NCBI GenBank assembly: GCA_009760855.2
Contig: WPIO01000329.1
Span: forward strand, 1-64,000
Direction of reading: 5' to 3'
DNA from: Cristatella mucedo
Lineage: Eukaryota > Bryozoa > Phylactolaemata > Cristatellidae
Length of the DNA stretch: 64,000 nt
Shown: positions 12,801 to 26,465 of the stretch, piece by piece
Position numbering within the stretch: the first letter of the stretch is position 1
Layout of the letters: every line of letters starts with the position of its first letter
Notes under the pieces: model-generated
Told to the model about the DNA's origin: nothing
The model's database searches: none
Seen by the model: only the letters and a program-made list of their open reading frames with translations
Made by a program: the position numbers and the translations under genes

Positions 12801-15800
12801 ATGATGCAAAGGCAATGGTCAGCAAAACCGCCTGATGACTGGGACCCCAAAGCATGACAGTGAAGCAATAGCCACAGTTGTGCCTAAACATGGAGTTTTG
12901 GCCTAAATCAGTAGCCGATCATGTTTTTTTGATTCGGTATCAGTGAATCTATAGCCAAAGCAGAGAAGACAACCCAGAAGCTTTAGCCACTATGCCTGGC
13001 CAGATAAGAGAGTTCATGGAGAATCATAGTATGACAAGGTCTCATTGAAGGCTACATTCAAAGCACCATACTGGCTTCTTTGGGTTGTCAGTACATATTT
13101 TCGCGAGGTTCGTGCAAGTTCAGAGGGCGTGACATCATTAACAATCCTATTATTACCCAAAAAGAGTAATAGCCACAACACCTGCAGCTGAACTGTATTT
13201 ATTTTAAGACGGTGTATCCATGTGCATGCATTACAGTGAACCAGCACTGTTCTGAAGTGCCTTTGCAGGCTCCTGCGAGCATAATATGTACATACCTACC
13301 GCCAAGGCAAAGGCAAATTTAGTGACCTTGACACAATTTAGTATATGCATGCTTAGCCTGGTCTAGGCATGGCTATCCGCGTGGGCATGATAATGAGGTA
13401 GAGGCTTTATAATGACCATGGTGCTCGACTGTGGTCGACATAGATGGGTTCACATTGCAGCTTCTCAGTATCATAATCCGTCTTTCGAGGCAACGGCATT
13501 CACCATACTTCTAAACCAGCAGCCTAAAATTATTAGAGCCCTCCTACTGGTGTGGCATCTGACTTACTTTCAGGAGGGAAATGGCCCCTTATGTTAATGT
13601 TATACTTAAGCCATTCAACCAACTCTAAATTGTATATCTGTCTGCACATCTCTGTACTTTATGCAGTCATTTGTAATGCAGTCTCGGGAGTAGTCGGTTA
13701 GTAGTGCTCTTTTCTACTGTGGATGCAAGCCTTCTTCCCTATTTAACTAAGCCAGTGTGTTTGGCACAATAAAGCCAACCACCAATTTTTGCCAAGAAGC
13801 GTTAATCCAAATGGTTATGACATTTATACTTCTGTGTTTAGCCGTTCCTTAGGATGGTCCTAGGTCACGCTTAGGCATCTTTGCATTACTGTGATGACAG
13901 CACTGAACAGTTTTTTTTACTTTATAAAATTCCTGACATTACTTGACTTTAGTTAAATTTTATTTTAAAAGTACCATTTCCTTTTAAACTGCAAAAGAAT
14001 ATTCACATCAATGTGAACAGATGCACACAAATCCTTCTTACTCACTATGCAACAATATCAGCTTCAGCAATTCCACGTTTTTTAAGGCTCCAGAGAGATA
14101 ACGCAGCGTCATCAACAATGGCATCTATTGGATTTTCACTTCGGCATTTGTAGAACTTAGCCTTTGCTTGCTTCCGAACCTACAAGGTAATCGCTCATAG
14201 TAATGCATAAGGAGAAAGGCCTGTGCTTTAAATGTGTACTTAAGTTTAGGCAATAGCCATTGCATGCCCCCTTGGAACTAACTTCGTTAAATATTTCAAA
14301 TTATGTTTCGCCTCATTGTGTAGGGACGCCATAATTGGAGGAAAAACGGTGCCTACTTTTCTGCATCAAGTAAGCTCAGTTTGAATATACAAATATAATA
14401 AGATCGTTGAAACTCCCCTGGCTAATAAAGCTCGTACTCAATAGTAAAAAACAAGTCATCTACATGGTTTTCATTTTATTTATCGAAATAAACTAACTGA
14501 TTTTGGCTCAAGTCCTAAACTGCGGGTTGTTGCATTTGTTTGGTTTGGGAACAGCAAGTGCAGACAAGAGCTTAATTTTTTTTGCCTTATATTAAATTAA
14601 AAAATATGTTTAAGAAACTGTTTAAATGGGCATGTATTTTCAGAATTTAATCAGCACCTTTCTTAAATATAATTGTTTAGTGCTGGCTTTGTGACATTTA
14701 TGACAACTCGATTGCCAGATAACCTCTTATTTCGTAGATACTCAAATGGTTGTAAGCTTAAGGTTCATCTATACGAGCTAGAGCCTGTCAACTAGATGCT
14801 GAAATTTTACGAATACTTTTTTCGGCCGCCATATAGATAACTAACAACAATTAGATGCAATTGACTATCCCATGATTTTTGAAGAAGGTGTAGCCCAGTT
14901 GCTCACCCTAAAATCCGGATTCAGCAGAACCAGCTTCTGTAGGTTGATGAGCCAGCCAGAGAGTAGCAGCAGACTCGGTGACCGAGAGCTTGCCTGTCAG
15001 CTGGATTTATATTGGCGCTTAGTTGACGAAATACAGTCGGCACATACTACAACCGGCTGGCATTCGGGCTTTCCCCTTGTTAATATGGAGCTGGGCAACT
15101 TTGAATAAGTGCCTACTTGCATCGTGTAGCAGTACTTTCGCTAGCTAACAGCAGGGGATTGCTCAGCTGACTTTTTTGAACTGATAGGCTTGCACTGGAT
15201 AAATTTGTGGATTGAGTCTGGGTTGAAACAACCTATGACTCTGCTGACTGATGCTAGGGTTATTGGTGGTGCTAGGCGTGTGGATCTGCAGTGTGCTTGG
15301 TGACATCTGAGTCCCGATATAAAGGAGGATGGTGAACTCAAAGCTCTTTACCCACAGCCTTCACTTTGGCTTCAAACATCTGACCAATTTTGTGTTGCAT
15401 TTTTAAATGAAAAGTTTGGTAATTATTGGAATAGATCATTGCTTACGAAGACTAAAAGAACCAGGGCCGTTAAAGCCTTGCAGTAACTTCTGGGAGAGAA
15501 AGCCTTTCAGCCCACCGAGAAGGAGTCCCGCTTTGCAAGAGTGAGTAATAGAAAGTCAGTTAAAAACCTGGCTTTTTAGCATATGTAATAAATGAAGATT
15601 TAATCCTCTTATTAGTCCATTTAGTTCCACTGAGCAAGTTTTTTGTTCATATTGTTATCAGTATTACTTCGGCAATTTTCATGTTGACATTTTTTATTTG
15701 TTCAAGTTAAGGGCTTGCTTAGTTATGGGAACAAGACGTGAGTCAGACTGACTATTGCAGGGTTTCCAGTAGTGACATCCCGGGCTCAGGGTATGATCAG

Positions 15801-16449
15801 GGTCTGGGTAGGGAGCTGAGGTCGGAATAGAGTTTATTGGCTAAGTTTCCTGAGAAGGGCAGCGGATAGTGTCAACAATAATAGGAATACGGCAGTTATA
15901 AAATAAATGTGCGAAAAATTCCTTCACACAAGCTGCAGAAGTACAGTGTCAAACTGATATTGAGAAGTAGGCTTCAGCAGGTTAGTTTTCGATGCAAATG
16001 AAGCAGAACTGAGAATGCTGCAACGACACAAGTGAATCGTGCAACACATATTACTTCTCTTAGCTAGTTTTACTTGGCAAACACACAAAGTACATTCTTA
16101 GATAGCGGAATCAACAGGATCCAGGAAACTACCTTTTCTATTTCCATGCCCAATTTTTGCAGTCTTCCAGCACTGCTCCTTAAGTTAGCTTATGGTGGTC
16201 ATACCATACTAGACCTTAATGGAAATGTAATGCTATATAGTTCAGCAGTGTTACACTTTTATGGCAGATATAATCGATTTCAGAGAGCAGCCATTTAGTA
16301 TGGTTAGTCTAAGCATCCAGAAAATTGTGTTTTTTTCTAGTGTTGTTTTACTTTGACAATGCTAGTAATTTCTGTACACCGTCTGGGGAGTTGATGTCCT
16401 TAGTACTAGAACAATCAGTACTAACATCAGCAACGATGTTCGTTCAAGC
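9871..16449. other. Anonymous sequence with two ambiguous bases
   Basis: No gene supported. Ambiguous bases (n) lie at 11,821 and 12,306. An open frame from an acceptor-like TTTTGCAG (ending 12,436) runs to a TGA at 12,741-12,743, which is immediately followed by AATAAA (12,744-12,749); the protein is unrecognisable and the arrangement may be chance. An 11-base direct repeat containing CACTAGTTCAC lies near 10,257-10,279. Confidence 0.45.
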
Positions 16450-16565
16450 ATGATAGTACTCACCATTCATTTTCGTTTCCCTTTTCAGCAAATGTAAAGC
16501 GCCTTGAAAGAGATTGCGTTCTCTGAGGGCGCTTTATTAAGTGCATTATTTATATTATTATCTGT
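16450..16565 (+). mobile_element. LINE family A 3' end
   Basis: The terminal untranslated segment of LINE family A in plus orientation: GCAAATGTAAAGCGCC, then GAGATTGCGTTCTCTGAGGG, then CGCTTTATTAAGTGCATT and an ATT-rich tail. It is a 5'-truncated insertion of only about 110 bases, typical of incomplete target-primed reverse transcription. Confidence 0.85.
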
Positions 16566-17239
16566 CAGTAATGTCAATAATTCATCTCTTGTCTTTATTA
16601 TTTGTGGTGCAACAGCTGCTTATTTAGGCTTATAACTGCTACTTTTCACATTCCCAATAGCTGCAGTATTTGTTCTAAGAAATTTCGTATATATTCTTTG
16701 GCGAGTATCTGCAACTGATTGCCACTATTGCTGTGTGAAGGCTTGATGTATTATCTGTTTGCTATTAAATGCTATTCTAACAAAGATCCTTGTTTTACCA
16801 AGAAACCCAATCACATAAAGCGCACCGAACCAGAGGGGTGGCTAAAACAGAGACTGTCTTAAAAGGGTGTGGAATGAATCTCAGCATGACTCCAGAAGTG
16901 GGGCTGATCCTAGACGCAGCAGGCTCACTCACTTGTGACTATTCAAAACATAATAATCTTGTCTAAAATTGTTAGGACTAAAATTTGATATTTTCTTTGG
17001 AAAATTATATCCCTTACTCTTTGAACATTGTTTAAGGAAGCTGCTTTACTACTAATGGTTTTAGGATACACTTTAATTCAGCATACTCAGTTGCCATAAT
17101 TATCGTTACCTGATGTGGCAGGCATGGAATGCATGAAAGATGCGTGACTCCCTGTTTCCCACATCTATCAGTATCTCTGCAATCGTAGAGAGTTGTTTTT
17201 TGGGCCCGAAAAAAATTTCCGAGACCTTTTCTTACTCAT

Positions 17240-17650
17240 GAAGCATGTTAGTTAATGTACATCTGTCTGTAGCTGAACAAAGCTATACGTATAAGTTGGT
17301 GTTACACAGAAGAATCTTCTTTAGCATACTCAAAGCTTGCCTGGCTTTCGGTAAGCTTACCCTAGCCAACAGAATTCGTCTCACGAAAAGAAGAGAAATT
17401 TAAAGCGTAGAAAAGTCAGGAAGATGGGAGAGGAAGTGAATAAGATTAAAGTATTAGGTCATGATAGCTACAAGGTATGAGCCACATTTGGCAGTAAGAG
17501 AATGGATGTCGATGCCCAATATCGTTATAGTGAGTTCCACAGTCAAGGACCTGCAAGTCATAGCCTACTAGTGCTAACGGTCTTTCAGCACATGAATGGA
17601 GCACGTAATTTATGTGGTGCAAAGAGGATCTGAGGGCAAGAGGATAGGGA
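17240..17650 (-). mobile_element. LINE family B fragment
   Basis: Minus-oriented, degenerate LINE family B 3' end. It starts at the TTACA-type tail (near 17,240) and follows the order of other B copies: the GTCTGTAGCTG segment, TTGGTGTTACACAGA, CTTTCGGTAAGC, CCAACAGAATTCGTCTCACG and GAGTTCCACAGTC. It is highly diverged, so the right boundary is approximate. Confidence 0.7.
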
Positions 17651-19399
17651 TACGGGTGTAGAAGTACAGATAGTTGTTAAGGAGCCAAAAAACGGCAGGC
17701 CTAGTGATTCAGAGCAATAACTTGGCTCATTATCCAATCATCAGCCAGGTGCTGTCTCATCTCCTTCACCAAAGGCTAGATAGAACGAGATGCATAGGCT
17801 TAGTAACATTTTTTGGTAGCCCTGACATTAGAACATTGCATTAGTTCAGCGGAAACAGAAATAGCAGGTTGTTAAATTAGCAAAAATCCTCCATCATAGA
17901 TAGTAGCTAATATTACACAGGCATCAAACATGGTGGCTTGCTGTTGAATCAGTTTTCCTAATGAAGTGTTCAAAATTTTGACTGATATCAAAGAATACAC
18001 CTAAATTCCAATTACACTTAATCCAAACGACACACTACAACCTCACAATAAGGAATGAGAGTTTTGCCAGTCAAGCCGCGAGCATGGGATTTCCAATCAG
18101 TAGAAGCTAGCTTTATTCTGCTAAAGTAGTGGAAATATGCCGACATCCAGCATCGAATGCCTGCAAGCCAACGATTCGGTACTCCAGCCACTGCAGTGGA
18201 TTATGAGGGTTTGAAATGACAAATACGGATGAGTATGTGACGTAGACATGGTAGCTCATCACGTGGCTTGAATATCACATTTCTCTAAGGTGTCGAATAA
18301 ATAGAATAGAAATAAAATAGCAGCTAAGGACCAAGAATAAACTTTTGCTAAACTTAACAGGTGATTGGTCTGCTCGATAAAACTTTGACCGTATCGAGAC
18401 ACAGATTCAACGGAGTGAGATAACTAAGACTTGAGCAGTGCCAATGCCACCTCTCCCAGACTGGCATTTCTTCTCACATTTTCTAATTAGATAGCGTGTT
18501 CTTTAGTGTTTATTGACCGGATTGATCCAGCAGAGCAGGCTCAGGAACATATCTTTAATTACTGCCACTTAGAATGCTATTGTTCAAGTGGATGAGATCA
18601 GCTTCAACAGAGTTGAGTCACTTTTTTAGTATTGTTGTATCTGACAGTTTAATGTACTAAGAAATGTCTACGAGCAGTTCATTAGATTAGATTAGCGATT
18701 ATCTTGGAGAGAAAAGGAAAAGTGAAACTGAGTGGTAATTTTCTGCGAACTCTGAATCAAATCCAGGCTTTTAAATTTTGATCTAATAATATTCAGTTTG
18801 AAAGACTTTTGAAAAACGCATTACCTAGAGAAACATTAAGAACCTTGGGTGTGGCTGTGATATGTCTGCCACCGAAGATCGGGAGGAGGGGAAGTATTGA
18901 GTCTTCAGGAAGCACGCTATTCTTGCTATACTCTCTTTAGGTAACTAATCCTCTCACTTGAAGCTTAGAAAATCTCTTGAGGAAGATGCAAGTTAGTATC
19001 TCAATACATGCTTTAGTTTCAGGTGGCTTCACGACGGCACGAAAGTGTGCCGGTCTTTCAATGAAAACATAGGGTAACTTACAGGCAGAATCCTTACTAT
19101 CCATGGATTGAGACCTCACGGGATTGCCAAGCAAAGAATTCAGTGTCTCGCAATATCTTTGAGATCTGACTGGCAGAATTTTGGTCTTCTTGTGAAAAGA
19201 TAACGCTATTTTTTATAGATATTTTGAGCGTAGTTTCGGAGGAAGTCTTTAAAAATCGGCTAAATTAGAGTCGCATTCAAGACTTCTTCGAGATGCATTC
19301 AAGCCTTAATTTTACATATCACATCTTCATTGTATATAGAAAGAAATATCCACCACTTTGTACATGGACTGAATTTTTGGGAGTGCGCTAGTCGATGAA
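17651..19399. other. Anonymous sequence
   Basis: No gene supported. A 65-codon minus frame at 19,134-18,937 has no recognisable domain or splice context. Confidence 0.45.
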
Positions 19400-19525
19400 A
19401 TTTCTTTCAGTTCTCTTTTTATTGCATTTGGCAATACAGAATTGCCCATTGTAGGATTTGAACCCGGGACCTCATTTAGAGCACTTTACCTCCGTGACTA
19501 TCACGACTCACCAGTTGCGGATCGT
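19400..19525 (-). mobile_element. tRNA-derived SINE head, copy on minus strand
   Basis: The reverse complement has an intact polymerase III B box, GGTTCAAATCC (19,454-19,464), and an A-box-like TGATAGTCACGGAGG upstream. Its ends do not pair as an acceptor stem, so I read it as a SINE promoter region rather than a tRNA gene. The same GAGTCGTGATAGTC-type head is seen near 30,070. Confidence 0.6.
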
Positions 19526-19554
19526 TAAGAAGACTACCTCAACTGCAAGCAAAA

Positions 19555-20290
19555 TTGTTCGGTATTGTTCTCAGACCAGGGGCTTTTTACAGCAGTGGCT
19601 TGCTAAAAATTAAACTAGCTCTCTGCTAATGCATCGGCTAGATGATTGCAATTATATTTTGGATGAGCTGTGGAAATAAGCCCCGTGGCCCTACTCTGCT
19701 AGTGAAGAATGCGGTTTCAAGGCTATTTAATGAACTTTAGAGGTTCGACTATATACGTTATTTCCTGAAAGGTCTTCTGTGGCTTCCTTTTGATCAACGG
19801 ATACAGATTTGAATTTGTACACTGACCCAAAACTCAAACCGCGGATCGGCAGACCCATGCCTTGCTGAACTGATGCACCAGGCTCCTTACTCGCGTGCCC
19901 TCAGCTCTCCTATGGACAATTAATTAGCTTCTCTAATTCGCCACTTAAAGACCGCTGGTAACAGGTTTTGCTTTGAAGGTTCTAGGCTGCGGTACTCACG
20001 TCCAAAACTCTTAAGCAACGACATCTCCCCTCCTGCTACCGACTAATGGGCACATCACTTCCAGCCGTCCTGAGCTGCTCCTTTCCTGCTAATCACTACT
20101 TCAACTGCTCTCCTGATGCAGCTCTGCGGTTCTCACCTTCTCTGTTTTTGTGGGAGTTGGCAACCGACTGCACACCGAAAGATAACTGGGCTTCCAGTGA
20201 GCTCTAAAGAAACTCGTCTGAGTAACAACGTATTAGTCTTTGTCTCTTTATTGAGTTACAGAATGAGATATAATACACGTTACATTACAT
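19555..20290 (+). mobile_element. LINE family B fragment, 3' third
   Basis: Collinear with the best-preserved B copy at 45,250-46,028: the 'ACAGCAGTGGCTTGC' start, the CTTCCTTTTGATCAACGGAT segment, then the terminal GTACTCACGTCCAAAACTC and CTTTATTGAGTTACAG segments, and a tail of ACATT units. Stops and frameshifts abound. In living relatives this region is the C-terminal end of the reverse transcriptase ORF and the 3' untranslated tail. Confidence 0.8.
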
Positions 20291-21449
20291 AAGGAGACCT
20301 GCATAGCAAGCAGACGAAAAACATGACGGTAACAATTTATTTTAAGTTTCGACACTGGAATAATCAAATGGTGCACTGATCCTAAAACTAAACATGAACT
20401 GTAAACAAAATGGTCAACTGGCATAAAATGTCATTGGTGCAGACATTCCTTTTGATCACGAGATCCTGAACACGATGACTGATACTAGTGGTATGAGTAA
20501 CGCTGGGCCAAGCCACATTTTTTCCATACATTCCAGAAAGGAGTATAGTTTAAGGCTACTATTGTCGTCAACGAGAATTCTGTAGTATCACGCAATCAGT
20601 AAAGGCATGCCACAATTTACTCGGGAATTCTTGAAACTCCTCCATAAACTATGTTAGACAGCCAAAAAGAGATCGTTAATTAAATCCCAGCTGTGAGAGA
20701 CGTGGCTTTCGATTGGGAAACTGACAGCAACTAATTGAAGGGCCGTGCAAAAAACTGCGGAATTTGAATGCAAGCGCTTACCGAACAATGAAATAATTCG
20801 ATACCAGCAATGTCAGGCAGTATGGACTAAAAAAATGAGAACCTGGAAGTGGTGGTTTCAGATACCTCGCCACCAGATGGTCGTTCGTCATCCTGGTTCT
20901 GATCAGCCAAAATTCATCGGGCTTGGCTTGAACTATCAAGTCACTCAATTTAGTAGTATTTAGTGACTATTACTTATTTATTCATTATTTGTTTGCCGTT
21001 TTTTGTTATTTAATAATAATTATTTTTAATCCATAAAAATTAGCAATCCAGCTTTGAGAAAGCGGGATTTAACAGGTGCAATACAATTAGCTGTCTAGCA
21101 CCTCAGGGCTGCTGATTAGTAGAATTGAGGCTTCGGTGAACATGTATAGCAGCTGCTGGCACGGACTTCAGGTCCTGTGACCTGTCTACTCTATGGCTAT
21201 TGTACCTGAATGCAATCGCTCTTCTGAAGCAGCGGCCTGGCCGTCAGTGAGTCTAGTGCTGAGCATGAGCTCTTGTAAGTGTGTTCCCATGTCTGCGGGA
21301 AGTCACCTGCTATTGTAGGCCGCAAAATACAGGCTAGTGTCGTGCTTTTACTACTACAGTTTTTCTACTAGCACAGAGCACAGAATGTCAAGCACTGTGG
21401 TTTTATTCGTAGGCGGCCAGTTAGTTTCAGGTCTCTGCCAATTTGTATG
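20291..21449. other. Anonymous sequence
   Basis: No gene or named repeat recognised. One 72-codon plus frame (20,745-20,963) shows no domain. Confidence 0.4.
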
Positions 21450-21880
21450 TAATATAATGTATCTCAGTCCGTAACTCCGTGAAAACACGATGACTCAGTG
21501 GGTTTTACGAAGGAGAGTTTGGTTTAGTCCACTCACAACCTAAGAGGCTTTCGGTGTGCATTCAGCATTCAACAGATTTCATTTCACCCAACAAAGAAAA
21601 AGTGGGAAGCATAGCAGAGCTGGGCAAGCAGTTGAGATAATCATTTGCATGTGAAGCAGCAGCTGAGGACCGCTTGAAATGGTGTGCTATAAGTCGGCAT
21701 TGGGAGATTGCTTTTCATTGCGTAAGAATCGTGTAAGTGAGCTCCACAGTCTAGGGCCTGCAGAGCGAAAGCTTCTGTAGCCAACCGTCTTTAAGCGGAG
21801 AAATGGAACACTTGTGTTGCAAACCAAACCAGTGATGGTTTGATGGTTGAGGCAACAGGACCAGCCTAACTATAAGATCG
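21450..21880 (-). mobile_element. LINE family B 3' end
   Basis: Minus-oriented B fragment. It starts with the TTACAT-type tail complement (AATATAATGTATCTCAGTCC), followed by GGTTTTACGAAGGAGAG, CCACTCACAACCTAAGAGGC, CACCCAACAAAGAAAAAGTG and GTGAGCTCCACAGTCTAGGG. The same order occurs at 60,395-60,780. Confidence 0.8.
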
Positions 21881-21974
21881 ACTCTCCCACCATGCTAAGC
21901 AGTGTACCACCCACTTTTCTAAATCTAATCGTATACCTTTTATTCATACGAACTTAAATCTTATAGAGACCGCA

Positions 21975-22165
21975 TTTTTTTTTTTTGCCTGCTCCAAAAG
22001 CGTGGAAATTAATTCAGATAGATTATATTATGTCTAGACGATATTTAAACACAAGTTAAAAAGCATCTATATATCCCCGCATTTAGTGGGTCTATGAAAT
22101 CCGTCATTAGTATGCTTATGGGTGCTGAAACTGTGCTTGCTGTTATCAACCATATTTTGTATGCA
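21975..22165 (+). mobile_element. LINE family A 3' fragment
   Basis: The frame APKAWK near 21,995, then the family's AAAAGCATCTATATATCCCC and GCATTTAGTGGGTCTATG. This matches the C-terminal 'APKAWN...' and 3' segment of better copies at 9,660 and 43,590. Short and decayed. Confidence 0.7.
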
Positions 22166-23985
22166 ACTGTCTGAGAGCACAAATGAATCACATGAAAGAA
22201 AAAGCAAAGCTGGCAGTCTCCTTTACTGCGTTTTGAACTTCAACTTGTTTGGCTCTTTTGCCATTTTGGTACGGCACCTTAAGAAATATTGACTGCGTTC
22301 AGTAACGACTGCAGGATTCAAAGATAACACTTAAAGAGACCTCTTGTGACATCCACTCTCTTCAGATTGAGCTTTTGAAACTGTGAGAAGATCTCTGCCA
22401 ATAATCGCTAATAGATCCTAAAAGGGAATGTAAACTGTGGATAGTTGCAGTTGAACAAAGAATCCGGCGATGGACACAGATGATTGGAGAATTGTCTCAA
22501 GATGTTGGTCTCACAGCTGATGATATTGCCAGGCTAATGAAGGACAGCATAGATTATCTACAAAGAGAAATTTCAAGTTAATTTTTCTCGGGTCATATAT
22601 TCTTATGCTAAATTTGGTTTCTTATTGGAGATTTAGAAGCTTTTAAGGACAATTGACCATATCAGACTCCACCAGAGTTTCTAAATCTTGGAGATCACAA
22701 ATGTTCAGACGTTGACGAAACAGCTTTAAAACCAATTATGTGACTTTACAGTTCTTCTTACCACGCATCACGACTAAGCTGCTGAAGACACCGCAAGAAC
22801 TCACATCTTTCATCTTCAGCTATGGTGAAGGAGTTTTCTCCAATTTTAGAGTGGCTTTGAAGGTTCTTCCCACCGTAAAAAGTAGCCAAATTGTGACCAT
22901 TCTTTTAGCAAGATAAACATATGCCTACCTTTCCTGAGAACGCCGAAGGTTTATGATCGACTCTAATTTGGCCTTTTTGAGCATAGACTAACGACCATCG
23001 GAAAACATTCACTTTCGAACTGCGATAGACCAGTTTGCCACGTTCAAGGCCACAACAAGTCCTTAAGTTAAAGCTGCAATAGTTACTTTATATATGCACT
23101 ATAGTTGTGTATGTATTGATTTACAGACCAACCTATATCAGCGTACATTACCATATCTATTGATAAAAGTCTTGAAGGTGCTTGTGAGCGGTGTAGGTTT
23201 CTAAGCGGTGATCTTCCTGGAAGTTGTTCTGCCGCTATATAAATGAAGACGTTAAATCAGCTTAGAATTATATATACCATTAATTAATTAACTTCGTGTA
23301 AGATAAAAATATAATAGAATTAATACAAATCTTGAATTGCAGCTGCATTAGACTCCTTTGGCATGCGACACCATAGAAGCCAAACCAATTTTTCAGCCGT
23401 TTAAAAAAAGGACTGTTAAATACTCGAAGCTTCATATATTAGTAGTCATATTTCTACCCATTATTTTTACCAACTGGTGATATGATGATCTTTCAATAAC
23501 TTTGACCAACAAACATTTACTGCAGTGATTTTCAATAACGTTGTATGTGATAATATAGCGAGACCTTGTTATCTTTTGCGTGTTCATTCAATGGTTATGC
23601 TAGAGCCCAAATTATTTTGTTTAAACGAACTTGAATTATGCCCCCAATAAAACTGAGCATTCGTTAACAACCTCCAACTGTTAAGATTTCTTTAGAGCTA
23701 CGCAGACAGATTTGAAATATTAGGTTTGCAATTAAAAATAGATGGATGCAATATTTACTGGTCGGTCCAAGCTCAAAGAAATTAAATGACTCTTGACGAC
23801 GTAAGAAGCAGCCTCCAAGAAAATTAAAAAGAGACTCACTTTTAATGAACTGAAGTTGGATACGAACGTGAACACTTATCCTACTGAGTAACAAAATTGA
23901 GTATTGCTAAAATATTAGGTTGGTTTCACACTTTCTTTATGGATTCCACACATTGTTATAGGAGCCCACAAATGAGCCTTTTAGA
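22166..23985. other. Anonymous sequence
   Basis: No coding or RNA gene recognised and no repeat family identified. Confidence 0.4.
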
Positions 23986-23989
23986 AGAT

Positions 23990-24385
23990 AATAATAATAA
24001 TAATATTGCACTTGATAAAGCGCCCTCAGAGAACTTAATCTCTTTCTAGGCGCTTTACATTTGCTGCAAAGTGATACGCAATAGAATAGTAAGTAAAATC
24101 ATGCTTGAAAAACAAACAAAATGAATAACATGGTTAGGGGTTACATGCACTGGGTCAGCATGCAAATGTGGTTAGTGGCAGCATGAACAGTGTCAGCACG
24201 CAAAAGCACATCGAGGACGAATCACAAGGACCCACTAAATGCTGTCCTAAATAGGTATGTTTTTAAGTTTCTTTTAAATGTGGTCAGGTCAGGGGATGTT
24301 CTGATGCAGGTCGGGAGGGAGTTTCAGGCTGTGGGAGCATACGAGCTAAATGCACGGTCTCCAAAGGATTTAAGGTTGATGATGA
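23990..24385 (-). mobile_element. LINE family A 3' end
   Basis: Minus orientation: AATAATAAT tail, then CACTTGATAAAGCGCCCTCA, then the 3' segment (GGGTCAGCATGCAAATGTGG) and on the other strand the C-terminal protein phrase ending in 'DLTTFKRNLKTYLF'-like residues, frameshifted. Just beyond (24,395-24,440) the unit TTTTTAATAATAA is repeated. Confidence 0.85.
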
Positions 24386-25319
24386 AATTTAAGATGAAAA
24401 TCTTAATTTTTAATAATAATTTTTAATAATAATTTAGGATGAAAAGCTTAATTTATTCTCCGCTTTTTCATGTTAATATCAGTTGCGGACTTGGACAAGG
24501 TTGCCACATCTTAAACAATAAAGTTCAACGCATTGAATACAAATACCATATATTATCAAAAATGATGACCCCCAAGTACAGTTCTTCTGAGCCTTAAAGT
24601 CTTAGTCTTACAAATATGTATGAGAATTGATGTAATGTGGAAATTTGTATTTAAAAATTGGTCTGGTTTTAGCTTCCCAGGAAAACTAGATCCTAATAGA
24701 AGCACTTAAAAGCTTACAATAGGAGAACCAAAAGCCAAGGTTTATTGATGATAGCTGAATGACAAAAGTAATATAGTTAAGTACAGAGAACAGTGCGATT
24801 TGATGATGTTTGTAAGCTTTTGTACAGTCCATGTATATTTTTGACTCACTCTTAACTAACTAGATCTCCTCACTTCCACGCCTCACCTCTCCGTCTATAT
24901 TAGAGGAGGCCACGAGTGGCATTAGCCTGAAATCTCCCAATTAAAGACGGCTAATCATCTGGACCCAATGCATTTTTATACTTCCATGGTGCCTAGATCT
25001 GCTTCTACCGTGCATAAATAATATAATGAGAATATGCTTAGCCTCAGGTTATGTCTGAGGAATTTTCAAAAAGCCTTTGGTCAGGCCGCTAATTATGAAA
25101 GCAATACTAGGTCAAGAGAACTTAAAGGAAATTCCTCCGAGTCTCGATTCTACCATTTCTATGGAAAAAACTTAAACGATTTTTTGCAGACCATCTAAAA
25201 ACAAATGTTAAAATTGTAAAACTAGAATATAGGCTTCACTCTAAATTTCAGAGCTATTCATTTCACTGTCAGCTTTGCTTTGGATGCGTAATGACCTTCT
25301 TAGGAAAGCTGGCTTAGTA

Positions 25320-26465
25320 AAGTTTCTCTGGTTGCTTTGCTAATCTTTCAGCAGTGTATAATACTATTTATGACCAAGTCCCACCGGATCACATCCCATA
25401 TTGCCTGGGCATAAAATGCCCTAAAATGTTACAAATCCAATTTCAGTAGGATATTCCACAATATTGAGGTAAATAGACATCCGAGGAGCCACAGACGTAC
25501 AATGCTTACCTTAGTCGTGCTCCGCATCTCTTCACGCTTATACACTCCTATTTGCCAATACGATCGCCAAGATCAATCTAGTTTTTCACTTCTATGCAGA
25601 TTACACTTAGTTGTACTTTTGCATTGTATTCCTTCTAGTGAGTTCGGCCCAGTAATTAAATGGCTAGCCCCGACCAAGGCCAGGCCGAGGTCTTGCACAA
25701 AAGCCCCGTGGCATATGAGGAGCGCCCGAATATAGATCAAGTTCTCTTAGGGAGCTATACAAATGAATTATATACATTTTTGGGAATAGAGCTAGTTGAG
25801 TAATCTCAAGTCCCTTGCTGCATGTTGTGCTGATTGTTTCATATGATACAAACTTTCTAAATTGAATGAAAATTAAACCAACTGACCAGTTATCGTCAAA
25901 CCAAGTGTGACTTAGGCTTTTTAAAATTCATCTTTCAAAGTTAGCTTTACAAGAATATCTCATGTCCCATCAGCGAAAAATCTAGACTTCCCGTTCCAAA
26001 GTGACTTTTTATTTGACGACCACACCAGCTCCACAGTAAAGTCTGCCTACTTTCAGCTATATCATGTCAAAATTCGGGCTTGCTTAGTCAAGGATACTGC
26101 ATCATCATTGGTGTTGTGTGGCGTACAGTCATGAACTATAACTCACCTCTTGCTAGTCTTCCGGCATTGGCAATTAGGCGGTTACAATTGGTACCAAACT
26201 GTGCAGTTAGGCTTGTACGTCGTGAGCGGCACGGTTGCCCTATTAAACCTGTTGTTACCCTCCTGAACTTTCTTCCAATCAAGCAGCGCATCGACTCTAC
26301 TGTCACTCGCTTTGACGTCCCTTCGTTCTCTGGCCACAGACCTGCCTATGAGAATCTGTTCTCTACGAGGCTAGGCGTCGCACACCCTGCTTTCCTGAAC
26401 TAATCTGTTTAGGCGAACTTTGTAGGAACCTTAAATCCTGTGAAGACCTTGCCTTTAGTTGCTTT
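25320..26465 (+). mobile_element. LINE family A fragment, split by a SINE
   Basis: RT-domain debris in plus orientation: LSAVYNTIYDQ-like frame near 25,350 (matching the family's 'LDLSAAFDTVDH' region) and FHFYADYT near 25,583, where the second catalytic aspartate has become tyrosine and a stop follows two codons later. A SINE interrupts at 25,639-25,779, after which the LINE resumes (KLNENKT-like, near 25,865) and continues to LPIKQRID near 26,272. Dead element. Confidence 0.75.
25639..25779 (+). mobile_element. tRNA-derived SINE nested in LINE A
   Basis: Same family as copy 1: GAGTTCGGCCCAGTAATTAA head, GACCAAGGCCAGGCCGAGGT middle and AAGTTCTCTTAGGGAGCTAT 3' end with an AT tail. It sits between two LINE A segments that are collinear when it is removed, so it inserted after the LINE. 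Confidence 0.65.

Noticed and set aside
19430-19525. Possible tRNA gene on the minus strand (perfect B box)
   Set aside because: The ends do not form an acceptor stem and the head is shared with other SINE copies.
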